Shown here in pieces: positions 13,140 through 13,520 of a stretch of 13,520 bases of DNA. This DNA is from Candidatus Brocadiia bacterium. Its GTDB lineage: Bacteria; Planctomycetota; MHYJ01; WSZJ01. The notes below the pieces were generated by a model, which had not been told where the DNA came from, made no database searches, and was given only the letters and a program-made list of their open reading frames with translations. The position numbers and the translations under genes are program-made. Numbering within the stretch: the first letter of the stretch is position 1; every line of letters starts with the position of its first letter. The stretch lies in contig JABWAY010000082.1 of assembly GCA_013360825.1 (NCBI GenBank), positions 1-13,520 of the forward strand, read 5' to 3'.

Positions 13140-13156
<17 letters not shown>
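12668..13156 (+). CDS. YfcE/MJ0936-type metallophosphoesterase
   Basis: This small two-metal phosphodiesterase of the calcineurin-like fold has 162 residues. Metal ligands are complete and in order: Asp10 and His12 (SDSHDN), Asp38 (CGD), Asn60 (GNND), His94 (AHGD), and His117/His119 in LHGHTHVP (114-121). Its close relatives hydrolyse phosphodiesters in vitro, but their cellular substrate is generally unclear. GTG 12668 is chosen with GGAG (12657-12660) 7 nt upstream. The start is only 14 nt after the terminator's last T, and no promoter is visible in the gap, so expression may depend on terminator read-through or on a promoter inside rplQ. Its 3' end overlaps the opposing mtnA gene by 17 nt. 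Confidence 0.88.

Positions 13157-13520
<364 letters not shown>

Overview
This is a core, vertically inherited stretch of a high-GC bacterial genome. It carries the spc and alpha ribosomal-protein clusters as one same-strand block of twenty genes (2027-12600): rpsQ-rplN-rplX-rplE-rpsN-rpsH-rplF-rplR-rpsE-rplO-secY-adk-map-infA-rpmJ-rpsM-rpsK-rpsD-rpoA-rplQ. Several features suggest, without proving, a deep-branching lineage such as Planctomycetota or a relative in the PVC group. These are the lack of rpmD (uL30) between rpsE and rplO, the Lys/Ala/Pro/Glu tails on uS17, uL15 and bL17, a uS4 without zinc cysteines, and the wording of the conserved uS17 and uS11 ends.

Layout. 1-1290: the 3' part of a serine alpha/beta hydrolase gene that is open to the left edge. 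1300-1845: a GNAT-type acetyltransferase directly behind it. 1846-2026: a 181-nt regulatory gap. It holds a strong sigma70-like promoter (TTGACG, 16 nt, TAGAAT) and a leader of about 130 nt. The leader can fold either into a terminator hairpin with a U run or into a competing antiterminator. It also carries an AUG-UGA start-stop codon pair with a well placed Shine-Dalgarno. 2027-12600: the ribosomal, secretion and transcription block, with spacings from an 11-nt overlap to 43 nt. A GC hairpin between rpmJ and rpsM sits exactly where the spc and alpha operons are split in E. coli. 12620-12653: a strong intrinsic terminator. 12668-13156: a YfcE-like metallophosphoesterase whose start lies just behind the terminator. 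13140-13520 (minus): the 3' end of mtnA, overlapping the phosphoesterase tail to tail by 17 nt.

How it works together. The block supplies large- and small-subunit ribosomal proteins, the SecY translocon channel, adenylate kinase, methionine aminopeptidase, IF-1 and the RNA polymerase alpha subunit. Many starts overlap or touch the previous stop (GTGA, ATGA, TGATG, TAAATG), so translation is probably coupled along much of the transcript. The operon begins at rpsQ; rpmC and the rest of the S10 operon are not upstream, so that cluster is split from this one.

No mobile element, CRISPR array, tRNA, rRNA or defence system is visible. The most novel signal is the rpsQ leader, which looks like a transcription attenuator that could sense ribosome availability.
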